Part shown: piece by piece, positions 34,336 to 45,537 of the stretch | How the letters are laid out: every line of letters starts with the position of its first letter | How positions within the stretch are numbered: position 1 is the stretch's first letter | Source: Chrysogorgia sp. JL179-B06 | Taxonomy: Eukaryota > Cnidaria > Anthozoa > Scleralcyonacea > Chrysogorgiidae | Length of the DNA: 64,000 bases | Direction of reading: 5' to 3' | Assembly (NCBI GenBank): GCA_035772405.1 | Contig: JAYKKM010000033.1 | Location: 372,001-436,000 of the forward strand | Notes under the pieces: model-generated | Databases searched by the model: none | Told to the model about the DNA's origin: nothing | The model's input: only the letters and a program-made list of their open reading frames with translations | Position numbers and translations under genes: made by a program

Positions 34336-36538
34336 TTATTCTCCACCAAACCATATCTGTATTGTTACGTCATTCGGCTTATTGTTTACAATACACTTGT
34401 AATATTGAAAAAAAATATGTTTATTTGGAGGACAATTAGATGGCAATTCCATCGGATCGGAAACGCAATTTTGCTTTAGGCTAAAGTGTAAAAGTGTGTT
34501 ATTATTTTGCTCTAAGAAAACTTTACAATTAGTGCAACTGTGTCCACCGATGTTAATGTTTTCCACCTTCATGCACTCGTTTCCATTGTAACTTAAGATA
34601 TTCAAACCACTGTTTAATGCTCGAATATATTCTGTGTAAACCCCACCATCAGTTTCATTTCGACATGTGATACGCCATTTGGTTGTGTTTTGTTGAATGG
34701 ATTTCATTCTGGAATTAGAAAGACGATATTTGGACCACGACGGAGGATCACGCTGTTTTCGATGAAAATTTCTAAAAAGCGGTTTTTTTTTGAAACCACG
34801 ATTTCTAGCTGGACTGTAGGATTGAATGAGTGTCCAAGTTGTGGATGAATTTCTATCAAAATCACAGTAAACCTTGAAGGGTTGGTTGCTGGAACCAAGC
34901 ACAGTGTAGTTGCCAGCTGCAATACGACTTCCGTTGCTATACCCTTGGCAAGATCTCATTGGATGATCACACTGTTCTCCTGTGTAACCAGGCTCACACG
35001 GCTTGTCGTCACAGCGCTCTCCCTTGTAACCATCTGGACACTTGCATCTGAAACGCTTGTCGCTTGTGCTTGACAAAGGAGGTAGACATGTTCCACCGTG
35101 AAGACAAGGACTGGATGTCATGCAGCAATTTATGACTCTCGCGCAGCTTTTATCACATTGTTTATTACCGACCTGTAAAATATTAAAAGTTACTTGATAA
35201 GTAAAACCAATGATAACTATGCGACACTAAATTACACGAAGGAGAGCTAGCCCTCTTGGTAGGGCTGGCGTAAAAGGGATGGATTTCACCTCGCGTTTAC
35301 GTGGGAATATTCTAGCCATTCTAGGAGGGCTGACTTGTTTACCGAGTTGACAACATGTATTTTCCCACGTAACCCGCTTAATCCTATTTTGTGAAATAAA
35401 GAGTTGTCTTAAAATATACGGGCGAAGACCAACTTTATCGCGTGTACGGAGCTTTGACTTGCCAGCCCTTGAGTGCGTTTACATGGAAAATTTCCAGCCC
35501 TCGTAGGCGAGATCCCGGGTAGTCAATAGCGAGATCTCGCCTATAGGAGGGTTGGCCCTCCTTTCATATAAACAAAAACAAATTTTACAAAGGGTTTTAC
35601 TTAGAGGCAGGATCTCGGTAAAGAGGGCTAGCTCTCCTCCATATAAACACCCAATTAGTATAAATATATAAAACTAAAGAATGCCACGGAGGCAGTGTAG
35701 TTAATTTAACAAAATATAATTCGTCTTCATACCTCATCTTCATCCTTGAAATTGAAGCTCGTACACCCATTTCTTTCTTGTAACGCCTTTGGCATTAAAT
35801 ATTTATTGGATGAACACAGCTGGCATTCGTTTGTGTCGCCGCATAGTTGAAACGACAGGCAAAGACAGTTGGCGAGGCAATATTCCAAGCACTTTGACAT
35901 TGAAAGTCCTGAGTAGTTTTTGAAACTGTGACCGTACAACAATGTGTTGTGGTCACCTTTAACTATAAAACCTCCACTTGTGCCATCGACAGCTGCGCGA
36001 TGGATTTGAAAAAGAGCCATTACCAGAAGCAAAGCGATTCTATTAAATTGAGAGAGAGAAAATAAAAAGTGTTATGTTGCATATAGGTATAGTGTAGAAA
36101 TACAAATTGAATACATTAAAAGGTTGGTGTACTGCCAAAATAGTGCATGTGTAGATAACACAGTTGAGTCTATTCTTTATGGATCTGAAACATGGACTCT
36201 CGCAGTGGAACAGGAGAAGAGACTCTGGCAGGTTGCTACACTCGCATGTTGAGAACTTGAGAATGCAGTTGAATGTCAGTTGGCAAGACTTATTCTTTGG
36301 GAATCGGCACATGCAGGTGAGGCAACGCGTGGTGGTCAACGGTTTACATATGTGGAAATGTTGAAGAGGGATACCGGTCTCGAAGATGCAAGCGAGATCA
36401 AGAGTTGCAGGAGACTCGATATGATGATGATGATGATGAGGCCCCAATTCGTCAGAGAATAAAAAGTAAAGTGAAATTAACACACTGTGTATACCGTAGT
36501 ACTTGTCATGCAACTCGTACAGTCACCTACCTCGGCAT
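34336..36538 (-). CDS. Secreted PAN/apple-EGF-fibrinogen-like protein
   Basis: Three coding exons read right to left: 36531-36538 (ATG plus 5 nt, then GTAGGT), 35733-36039 and 34336-35172 (TAA). Phases fit exactly, giving 383 aa. The tiny first exon completes a typical signal peptide (MPRIALLLVMALFQIHRA). A PAN/apple-type region follows (about 27-98, Cys-rich, SMSKCLEYC). Then an EGF module (about 122-155, CLHGGTC and CKCPDGYKGERC), a short second EGF-like end (CEPGYTGEQC), and from about 172 a fibrinogen-like region (KVYCDFDRNSSTTWTLIQSY). This combination is common among extracellular proteins of anthozoans. A binding or matrix role is inferred; no catalytic site is expected. The second intron holds R5 repeats, and the first holds a LINE fragment. 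Confidence 0.8.
35225..35660. repeat. Dispersed repeat family R5 in intron 2 of the PAN-EGF gene
   Basis: GGGCTAGC/GGAGGGCTG-type segments and GCGAGATCTCGCCTATAGG recur in both orientations. Similar GGCGAGTTACCCGC/GGGATCTCGCC pieces are at 41490-41580. Confidence 0.5.
36145..36470 (+). pseudogene. LINE reverse-transcriptase C-terminal fragment
   Basis: The plus strand reads SILYGSETWTL, then after a stop LARLILWES, GQRFTYVEMLKRDTGLEDA and SCRR. This order matches the C-terminal part of cnidarian LINE endonuclease-reverse transcriptases. Stops and shifts show it is dead. It sits antisense in intron 1 of the PAN-EGF gene. Confidence 0.7.
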
Positions 36539-37384
36539 TGTATAGCACTGAGTAAGTTATCTTTCTGAGTACTTTTGATTTACGCCAATATTCTCCCAGT
36601 ATAGAACGCTTTATTTATGTAAAGAGCAACGACATGGAGCTATTAAATAGACCTACGTAGACCAAACCACTCCCTGCAAGCAGTTGCAAGCCACTAAAGG
36701 AGTGCACGTCTTTGCGACGCCTTTTAAAACAGTTTAGAGATCTATTCTTTCCAATTGGCTTGAAGAGTTAATTGGTTCTTTACGTATATAATAATTACCT
36801 GTTATACAAATGATCATGCTAATTGTTTCTCTGCATGATTAATGCTGTTTCTAGTTTATTTGTTGCGATCTTTAACATTATTGTTAAATTGCCTTTCTCA
36901 TGTTTTATATTTATTTATAATTTTTTTTAGTATCAACTAAAGTTTCATCTCAGCGATACCTTTTTCTTCAGCTAATATAGAGTTGGTTTATACTATTCAA
37001 CAGTGGAAGTTTGGGAACTAAGTGTAAGTGAATTTTTTCCGTTCCTTAGCTTTTAACATTCTTAACTGACAAAACCAGACGTCAGTTATATGATATCACA
37101 TTCATAGTTTTGCATGAAGCCGTTTAATTTAAACTAATTGAGTGTTTAAAAATACATTTCAAATGGTCAGTACCCATGTCATGTCCGCCTTTACCCATAA
37201 TTATTGCGGCCATAACAAAAGAAAATAGCTCATTTGCAATCATTTGTGCGGAGTCAAATTTGGTTTGTTTGTCCGGCCGCATTTTGAGCTATTAGTAGCA
37301 ACCGCTTGAAGGGACTATTGGCGTTTTATACCTCTGCAGGCGACTGTTTAACTTGGCTTTTCAAATGTTTTTTAGCTCTACAGA

Positions 37385-37800
37385 TAAAGTGCCTATGACA
37401 CGAAAATTAAGTTTGCCTTATTTGAAAGAACACTTAGGAGTAACATCTTCTGTAGTTTTTCGTTTCCTTGCTTTCGTTCTTGAGATATTTTAGTTTGTAT
37501 TATATGCAAATGACATTGGTGTGACGTACACGTGCAAAATGACTTATCGGAGAAGGTTATATATCTTTGTTATTATCACACAAAATCACTTGAAATTCTA
37601 CAAGTTCCATGCTTTCGGAAATACTCACGTACATGCTTCATTCAAATTAAATTTGGTTTTATAATAGCAAAGATAAATAACATCTCCGATAAGTCATTAC
37701 GTGTACGTGACACCATTGTCATTTGCATATTATACAAACTAAAATATCTCAAGAACGTAGCAAGGAAACGAAAAACCTCAAAAGATGTCCAAAGTATGTA
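37385..37800. mobile_element. Palindromic MITE (family P1)
   Basis: Left end AAGTGCCTATGACACGAAAA; inverted arms TTTAGTTTGTATTATATGCA and GCATATTATACAAACTAAA; right terminus lost. Confidence 0.7.
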
Positions 37801-38529
37801 GTGGAGTTGGAATTAAACCATCCTTGCAGCCAATAACCAACGAACGTCTTACTCTATTCTGACTCAGATGCAAGATAAGTTTTTCTCTGCTTCGTTCATC
37901 TATAATGTGTCTTAGAGGTGCTCGTTCCTCACTCTGCCGACCAGACGTCTCATCATTGATAAGTGAGGCTATTGACCTGACTAGTGCGAGAGCCGAATTC
38001 GAGAGACTACAATTTTAGAATATTATAAATAATTATTTGTAGATAAAAAGTTTTTAATAAAGTTGTTAATTTATGTTGAAAAAAAGAAAAAGAAAACGTT
38101 TAAACAGTTTATCATAACTTGCCCATCATTTACCCATTTACCATCGTTTTTTCCCGAAGAAGCTTTCTCATTTTCATATGCCTTGCCCTCGTACGAACTA
38201 TGGTTCACTTCGTAAATAATTAATCCTTTGTTTATACATGCTGTCTGTAGCTTGCATGTATAGTTTATAGTTGCATGTATAATATAATTTATGAGCCGGG
38301 CTTGCCAGTTAGTCGGGCTGAATTAGCTTAACAAATTCCGGCTTCTTGCGGCTACTACAGATACCCAGCATGATATTTCAAAGCAGAACTGCTTAGTTTT
38401 GACTGTAAGAAGAGCATAAAGTTAATTTGAATGATCTTTTTGGGTGCAGGAAAAACTGTACGTGACCGAACTCGAACGAAAACACCTGTTCAATTGTTAA
38501 CTAAAAAGGAAGTAAACGTCTTTTCTTTC

Positions 38530-38840
38530 TAAGGGCCGAAGAGAAAATGGTTGGGTAACTGAAAATTCTAAGACCTAAATGGTCAGGCCAAAGAAAGTCA
38601 CTTCTCTGAAGGGTTGGGTAGCAAAATTTTCATGACTATATTTACATAAAAATATTAAGAGTTCATAATTTAAAATTGGAATCTCATTATTATAGTTCTC
38701 CTTAGTCATCATTGCACATTACTCATTATTTATATATTTTGTTATTGTATTCCTCTCCTTGTTTTCCTTGGATTCCTGCTCTGTATAGGGAGATAATAAT
38801 CTGAAAGTTACAGTAGGATCTGTCTGTATATGTTTGATGC
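38530..38840. repeat. Dispersed repeat family R2, inverted copy
   Basis: GAAGAGAAAATGGTTGGGTA through CTCCTTGTTTTCCTTGGATT is the reverse of the 9735-10070 unit. Confidence 0.7.
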
Positions 38841-39055
38841 AGCCGAAAATTCTGTATAATTGAGGAATAATAATTGAGGAAGGCTGACAGTCTGCAGCCG
38901 AAAAATATACATATATATATATACTGTATATATATACTTCTAACTTCACCATAAATCCTTAGAATATATATATATAGGATAAGATAAGGCAAATACTATG
39001 ATCTGCACTTGGTCAAGAGAGAGCTCTACACGGCAGTTAATGCTGTGGAGCAATA

Positions 39056-39286
39056 ATACTTGGTTAAGAAGGATAAAAATACAGTTTTAAAAAATTCGGT
39101 TACTCGAGTTTCACGCTCAAAGCGATCATCAGACTAAAAAATCATCAGGCAAAACAAATGTAAATATTCTTAAATTTTATGCACATTTTAGGTAAACATT
39201 CTTACTTTTAGTTTGATGATCGCTTTGAGCGTGAAACTCGAGTATCCGAATTTTTTAAAACTGTATTTTTATACTTCTTAACCAAG

Positions 39287-39288
<2 letters not shown>
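39056..39288. mobile_element. Foldback MITE
   Basis: Outer arms ACTTGGTTAAGAAG and CTTCTTAACCAAGT and inner arms GAGTTTCACGCTCAAAGCG / CGCTTTGAGCGTGAAACTC are inverted copies of about 80 bp around a 70-bp centre. A TA microsatellite and an S2 SINE tail (39320-39395) follow. Confidence 0.8.
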
Positions 39289-39319
<31 letters not shown>

Positions 39320-39449
39320 GTATCGCAGGGTTGCGGGTTCAATTCCGGCCGGAAGGCGTTGAAGTTGAATGTATATATTTCAACACTCAAATTTTTCCTT
39401 CATATATATATATATATATATATATTATACAAACATCAACAAGGAAAAT

Positions 39450-39485
39450 TATTAACGTTTCGACCACAGCCCTTCCTCAGAATAA
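39450..39485 (-). other. Hammerhead-like motif
   Basis: The minus strand reads CTGAGGAAGGGCTGTGGTCG then AAACGTT. The core spacing is kept but with changes from CTGANGA...GAAAC. Confidence 0.25.
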
Positions 39486-39592
39486 TAAATTATATTGGAA
39501 CTACCTGAGAACACGAAAGGTCAGCGTGGATATACCCCGCAGACGAATAGTGAAAATTAGATAAGCTAGCAAAACATCCTGTTTTAAAAGGT

Positions 39593-39632
39593 TAGGGTCT
39601 ATTACCTTTCGAGCGAAGGACCTTCGTCAGAA
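39593..39632 (-). other. Hammerhead-like motif
   Basis: The minus strand reads CTGACGA, AGGTCCTTCGCTC, GAAA, then GGTAATAGACC, in which GGT and ACC could form a short stem III. It matches the CTGANGA and GAAA core. Confidence 0.35.
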
Positions 39633-40084
39633 GGAATGAAAACCGAGTGAAACTTTCATATGTAAAATTAGCAAAAATAATCCAATCAGGTACGAAAAAC
39701 AATAGCAAATAATTCATGAATGTGAAAGTAGGAAAGCATTTGCTATTCGCTACATGCAAAAGAATGCTATTAAGTGGGAAGTGAGATAAAGAAACGACCC
39801 AAGGGAATTAACGACACGAGATTGCGAGGAAGTACCGCACGGGAATTGACTCATTCATCATTTCTAATATGAGAAAGTTCCCTCGACTTCATTTTGAATG
39901 TTTTCAAGGCATCGTGAACACTACTGTAGTTCCTACTTTTGTTAAAGACACACAGTCGTCAAAGGATGACCAATTAAACTGGGTGCATGCAGGATGTATT
40001 TCCGCCGTTTACCGGTTCATGACGAAGCGATGACAGAGAAATTGGATAATCTCCATTCTCCAACGTTTTCTTCGAGAACGTTGC

Positions 40085-40191
40085 TCTTTCGTCGTTGAGA
40101 GATACAGAAGGAAACACGAAGGAAGACAGAGAGCAGACGAAACAAGAATAGCACGATTTACAAGGAGAACTAAGAGTTGACCGGACAGAAG
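40085..40191 (+). other. Candidate noncoding first exon of the second astacin gene
   Basis: A purine-rich stretch like the 5' UTR exon at 17120 ends before a GTGAGT donor (GT 40192-40193). The acceptor at 43379-43380 precedes the start codon of the second astacin. No TATA box is evident, so the call is tentative. Confidence 0.25.
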
Positions 40192-40889
40192 GTGAGTTGT
40201 TTCGATGATTCGGTGAATATATGTTGTGTCGTGTTACCTTACTGCAGTCTACAGACTACATGCAAGCATTTAATTACATGGTCATATCTTGTGCGAATTA
40301 GCTTGCTTACTGTACTGAGCAAGAGACTAGGCCAACGTCATGACAGGAACTAGTTTGAGAGAAGATATATCGCAGTTCTATCAAGTATTTCACTGCCCTC
40401 TTCTTACCGTGAAATATAACATGTCAACATGATAATGTATATCGGATATATGCAGATACGCTGTGTATAAACATGATTGAATGGTATTATCGGAAGGGTG
40501 TAATATGAAAACAAATCTATATTCCTATAATTTCAAACAACATTCTATGTCGTGGAACAAATGTGCCGGCGACTGAATTTTGCTTTTTCTCTATATTACT
40601 CAATGTCGCAGTTAATATATAAACCATTCTAATTTATATATCATTATGTGATTAATGATTTCTCTTCCGGGTATTGTCCAGTGTTGATATTCAATGGAAA
40701 CTCGGTGGCTGGCAAAACGCCGTAAGGGATCTAAAAGTGGTGGGATATATCTTCGCTGTTGTCTTGAATTACCAAATTAGGGTTATAGTACGAAAGTTAG
40801 AAAGCCTGTATTGAACAATGGTCTTAGGGGAAGCAAATAAGTCTCTCTTTCCTTTTAAGGGCTGTTTTGTGTTTTGGATACATCATATA

Positions 40890-41010
40890 TATAGCAATAT
40901 ACATATATGGAAAAAGTGACTGCCCCATCCGGGAATTGAACCCTGGTCTCCGAAACAACGTTTCGGCGCTCCAACCTTTGAGCTAATGAGACACGGTCAG
41001 AACAGTCAGT
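40890..41010 (-). mobile_element. tRNA-derived SINE (family S3)
   Basis: The minus strand has TCATTAGCTCAAAGGTTGGA (A box) and GGTTCAATTCCCGGATGGG (B box), with an AGTCAC...TTTTTCCATATAT tail. A truncated copy lies at 41195-41240 and a fuller one at 42985-43115. Confidence 0.75.
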
Positions 41011-41679
41011 GATTTCTCCACATACATATTAAATTCGCCGCTTTCACTCAGACATCTCTTCTAATCATAACGTGGAGCAAGGCCTCTCGAGCGCACTTCC
41101 CAATGTAGCGAAGCGATACGCAACTTCTTGTATACAGAGGGCTTTAAGAATAATAATTAATATTAGAGAGGATTTAAATATAGTCAAATACGTATATGGA
41201 AAAAGTGGCTGCCCCAACCAGGAATCGAACTTTTTCCATATATGTAAATGACTATATTAAATCCTCTTGTTGGTGAAACGAAATAATTTACTCAGGAAGC
41301 TGAAACGAAAGAGATTATCTCAGTTGCTGGTAGGACAGCTCAGTGGTGGAAGAATATGGTGGATAACAGTTCACCCGATGATGAGTGGAAGAAAAACTGT
41401 TGTAAACATGTGGAAACATGTTGACGCATGCGCTCTTAAGTAAATTTCATCCTATGCCTCTGCCGCTATGCCAAGTTCTCGGCTAGGCGAGTTACCCGCT
41501 TGTCCATATAAACAGTGGGCTGAAAAAAACAGTACTTCTTATACCGGCCGGGATCTCGCCTTTGCCGAGTAACTCGCGGCTTAGCCCTTATAATTTGGCT
41601 ATAGGAAGACCATAAAGTTAATTCAAATGACCTTCGGGAAAGATTTTCGTGACAGCGGAACACCGGGCTACACGAGCAA

Positions 41680-41960
41680 GTTATCTTTGGCAATTTGACA
41701 AGTCTTATTTGCTCGTGTGAATGAGCAAACGTGACAAGATTTTCCTTGAAAAGTACACTTGTTCAAAAGCTGGCGTGCCAGCTTTTGAACAAGGAAACTT
41801 GTCAAGGAAAAACTTGTCATGTTCAAAATTTGCCCGTGTAAACGGCGTGCCAAGTTCCTTTATTATCATGGCGGGCGTTCGTTGCCGGACAGACCAAGCA
41901 ACTTCACTTCTTTTGGAATCGCTTCAAACCCGAGAAAGCTTATGTGAACGTCAAACTATA
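41680..41960. repeat. Element with a 17-bp perfect palindromic arm pair
   Basis: CTTGTTCAAAAGCTGGC (41758-41774) and its exact inverse (41777-41793) lie 2 bp apart, inside a wider segment with CTTGTCAAGG-type inverted pieces continuing to 42310. Confidence 0.65.
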
Positions 41961-42439
41961 GACAAGATATGATTGCTTTATGATAGGAAACGAAAACATA
42001 TACTGTAGTATACAATTATACTATTTCATTATACGTAGTTCTCGCACAGGATTTCATGCAAATCCTTGTGAATGTCTGCGGTTCTCAGTGGACCAACGAC
42101 GAACCCACCACATACGTCGTTTCCGACTAGTTGTTTCTTCATGGTGCATTAAAAGCCGTTTTTCCCTCGATATTGGTGCCATTTACAGAACTCGTTCTTC
42201 CGTTGAGCCGCGAAGATACTTGTGAAGGGAAATAATTTGACCAGAACTCATTGTTGAATCGTTCACACGGGCAAATAAAAATTGACAAGGAAGATTTGTC
42301 AAGGTAAAATTGTTGACCATATACACGAGCAAGTATAGCTTAATTTTCTCACCCTATTAAACTAGCATCATATGTCATTTCGCATTGCGTGTAAACGATG
42401 AAATACATGCTCATGGGCACTCGATATTTTACTGTCGTG

Positions 42440-42840
42440 GCACTAGAAAATCTTCTGAAAGTTTGCGTTTACAGAAAAGAGCAGCCAGGGTAATAATGGT
42501 GCAGAGCCAAGAACTTCGTCTGTACTGTTATTCAACAAACTATACAAGGATACCATTTTCAGACGAAGAAGCAAATGTGGCCAAATGTTCAGTAGTTTAT
42601 AAACGTATCCAGAACACTGTTCCTACTTACTTAATGAACAGTTTAAAAAGAAATTGTGAAACTCATAACAGAAACACTCGTTATTCTAATTATAATTTTA
42701 TTTGCCTGAAGTATAAACGCATCATGAGTGAGGGGTAGGACAATTTTCATCACACTTGAAAAAGAAACGCTCTTGTAAGGCATTTAAACGATCCTATCGT
42801 AAACAAATCTTTGATAACAAATTATCCCTTTATCATTTTA
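42440..42840 (+). pseudogene. Non-LTR retrotransposon 3' end (RT C-terminus)
   Basis: The plus strand encodes SLRLQKRAARVI, then NVAKCSVVYKRIQNTVPTYL, HNRNTRYSNYNF and, after a shift, KKRSCKAFKRSYRKQ. This is the conserved order of the C-terminal end of CR1/Jockey-type LINE ORF2 proteins. It is truncated and frameshifted. Confidence 0.75.
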
Positions 42841-42984
42841 ATCAATAGCTATATATATAATGTTTTGTTTTAATTTAATTTTCAGTTTTTATCATCGATT
42901 GTAGTATATTGTAGTTTTAACATAGATTTTAATTCTCATATATGTAATAGTAGCTTGCTACTTTGAAGGCCACAAGTTTATTAG

Positions 42985-43115
42985 TCAAATATATGTATAT
43001 GAAAATTCGACTGCCCAAACCGGGAATCGAACCCGAGGTCTCCGAATCAACGCATCGGCGCTCTAACCACTGAGCTATTGAGACACGGTCAGAACAGTCA
43101 AACATCATATACCGC
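42985..43115 (-). mobile_element. tRNA-derived SINE (family S3)
   Basis: Minus strand TCAATAGCTCAGTGGTTAGA (A box) and GGTTCGATTCCCGGTTTGGG (B box), preceded by TGTTCTGACCGTGTC. Confidence 0.75.
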
Positions 43116-43397
43116 ATATTTATACATCGCCCCGACTCTCAAATCTCTACAGGAAGACATCTCATCTTCGACGAAGTAGAGCGAAGCCTCTCGCAGGACT
43201 TCCTCAAGTAGCGAACACTATTATGTGATTTACCATCATTAAATAAAGTCTTTCTATTGTATATTGTAGAAGCTGAATTCCGATCAAAAAGTCGGGCACA
43301 TTTTTCGAATTGAGAAGTTGCTTTGATTACGGTTTATTAACTTCCTAAAAATATAAAAAGCAGTATTTTCAATCTTTTTAGGTATATTCACATCGCC

Positions 43398-44786
43398 ATG
43401 TTAAAGAATTCATTTCATTGGCTCGTAGTTTTTGTGGTCGCTGTGCATGCTGGACCGCCTCCCGACGTTCCAGTCAGTCGCATTGGCCCATTTGATGAAG
43501 CTGTAGGTAGGTAATGCACTAGCCTCCTCCACAGGCAACTCTGTGGCTTCTTTTATTCCGAGTCAAATAGCTTCCAAGGTTTTGGTTGGGATTGCAGGGA
43601 AGTATAGGGATTGGTCGAAGAGGGGACAGCAAGGCATTGCGCCCTCTCCCCATGCTCTTGTTAATTTCTCTGGCTCGGCCAAAACAGCCTTAGCCTCACC
43701 CCCAGTTGTCCGAAAAAGTATCTCCATAATTCGGGCCAAAAATGGTCTTGTCATTCGGGAAAAAAGGGTCCTGTCTCAAATTATTTTAATATCTGAATGC
43801 AACTTAATGACATTATAACGGATTCTCGTTGAGGGAATTAATCTGGGATTTCATTGTTGTTCTTCGTTGAGACGAATAATGGGTATACCTGTGTTACCAA
43901 TTTAGGGGCCTTGCCATTTCAGCCGGGAAGAATATATATGTGTCATAGTATGAATAGTGTCATACCCATTATTCGTGTGAACCGAATCCAGAACAAATAA
44001 GAAAAGAAAAGAAAAAATTATTTCGGAACATTTTCAACATTTAGAACATAACATTTTTAACATTTCATAACACAAGAAACTGTTCCATTTCCGAGGACGT
44101 TGACGCCAGTTTTTGATACACTGCCTCGTTATCAATAGCCGTCAATAAATCAACTTACTACCGAACAAATCATTACTGCTTCCAAATGGTGTTGACTAAG
44201 CAGAGATTTCAGTTGATTCTTGATGAAGCGCAACTTTGAGAATGTTCTCTGGCAGTTCTCAACTGTGAATGAGAGGGTGAACGCAACCTCGTGGTGAGCG
44301 CAGTTCTTAGACATTGGGTGTAATAATAATATTTTAATGATCCATCTTTAGTTTAAAAAATACAATGGATTTACAACAATGTCAATTTCCATGCAATTAT
44401 ATTACAACTATCAGAAGTTTTTTATTTATTTATTTATTTTTTAATTTTTATTTTATAGTTTTTAATTTTTTATTTATTTATATATATTTTTGTTTTTTGA
44501 AGGGTGTGTGACATTATGGGTGTGTGACATTATGGGTGTGTCTGGCCAGGCCCCAGGGGCCCTTTTTGATGTCCCGAAAGGGGTCCATGTGCCATGCATT
44601 AACGAACTTTCACTTGCTTATTAGATGAAACTTTTAGCCCTCCGCCGAAACCTGAAGCACACCCAGCCGACGGGGAAATATTTGAGGGTGACATTCGGAT
44701 TGCTGGCAGAAGGGCTGGCAATGCCGGAGCAGTTCAAAAAAGATGGCCAAATGCTGTTATTCCTTACCGTTTCGATTGCAGTGTCG
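43398..44786 (+). CDS. Second astacin gene: exons 1-2 only (signal peptide, propeptide, domain start)
   Basis: Exon 1 (43398-43506) encodes a signal peptide ending near VVAVHAG and a PVSRIGPFDE tail matching exon 1 of the gene at 19570. Exon 2 (44625-44786) encodes IFEGDI, the FxGD zymogen motif, and RWPNAVIPYRFD, the mature N-terminal strand; unlike the first gene it keeps a basic KR before WPN. Both junctions are phase 1 as in the other gene. The acceptor TTTTTAG at 43374-43380 precedes the ATG by 17 bases. No exon for the HExxH region follows: copy B of the duplication begins about 105 bp after the exon 2 donor. Either the gene is truncated or its next intron exceeds 19 kb. Exon divergence from the first gene is high, so this is an old paralogue. 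Confidence 0.75.
43563..43690. repeat. Dispersed repeat family R3 in intron 1 of the second astacin
   Basis: Same unit as 14155-14275. The 91-codon frame over it is repeat-derived. The rest of intron 1 (43700-44620) is AT-rich with no gene seen. Confidence 0.65.
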
Positions 44787-44892
44787 GTAAGTCACCAATT
44801 AAGAAATGTGAAATCACTCTAAATTTACTGATATCGTATTGTTCGTGGGCATTCAATTTATCCCACAAGCATTACCACAAGCATTCCCACAA

Positions 44893-45312
44893 GGGAAAAA
44901 AGTTCGTCTTTTGTTTTCTTATAATCGTAAAAGTAGTTTTACGCATTAACAAACGTTTCGCTAAACAACGTCAAAGGTAATCAACTTTCATCTCTGGCAC
45001 AAATCTATCAGCTCTGTGTTGTTTTGCACGCTCACTGTCATCTAGTTTTTGCGTGAATATTATTGTTAGAGTTAGTTTCGTATACAGTAAGGAAATACCG
45101 ACTATAAAATCATGATTTTAACTTTTTTTTATTTTAATTTTTTTGTTAAAACTGCCGCCAAAATGCAGGAAATAGCGTTTCAGAGGCTTAGAAAATCAAA
45201 AATTCTCCAGGGGAGCATGCCCCCGGACCCCCCTAGAGAAATTACCACTACTTGTTAGCCCCCCTGTCGGGGACCTTAGCCCCTGCGTCGGGAATTCCTG
45301 GCGCCACCCCTG
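44893..45312. mobile_element. hAT-like MITE, left end missing (copy B)
   Basis: Right terminus GGCGCCACCCCTG (45300-45312) followed by GATGCACC. The first about 105 bp of the element seen in copy A are absent because the duplication boundary falls inside it. Confidence 0.6.
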
Positions 45313-45537
45313 GATGCACCTAATATCAAATTAATTAAATTCAACAGTTTCTTTGTGGAATCACTACAACTTAATTAGCGTTTTTCTTAAAAAAGAAAAT
45401 GAAATTCACAAGTATAAACCCCCGAATAGTACTTAGCGGACTGCCGATATATGTTGATGTGATCGGCGGATAACCGATCAGCCTGAAAGTTGCCGATTAT
45501 CGCTTCTACCAATTAATTTCCGATTATTGGCTTTTAG

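Larger units (their letters stand above)
36540..40080. other. Intergenic, repeats only
   Basis: Apart from the elements listed, I see no gene in 36540-37380, 37800-38530 and 39700-40080. Confidence 0.6.

Noticed and set aside
42385..42738. 117-codon frame as a host gene
   Set aside because: Its residues match the C-terminal end of LINE ORF2 proteins and it is frameshifted.
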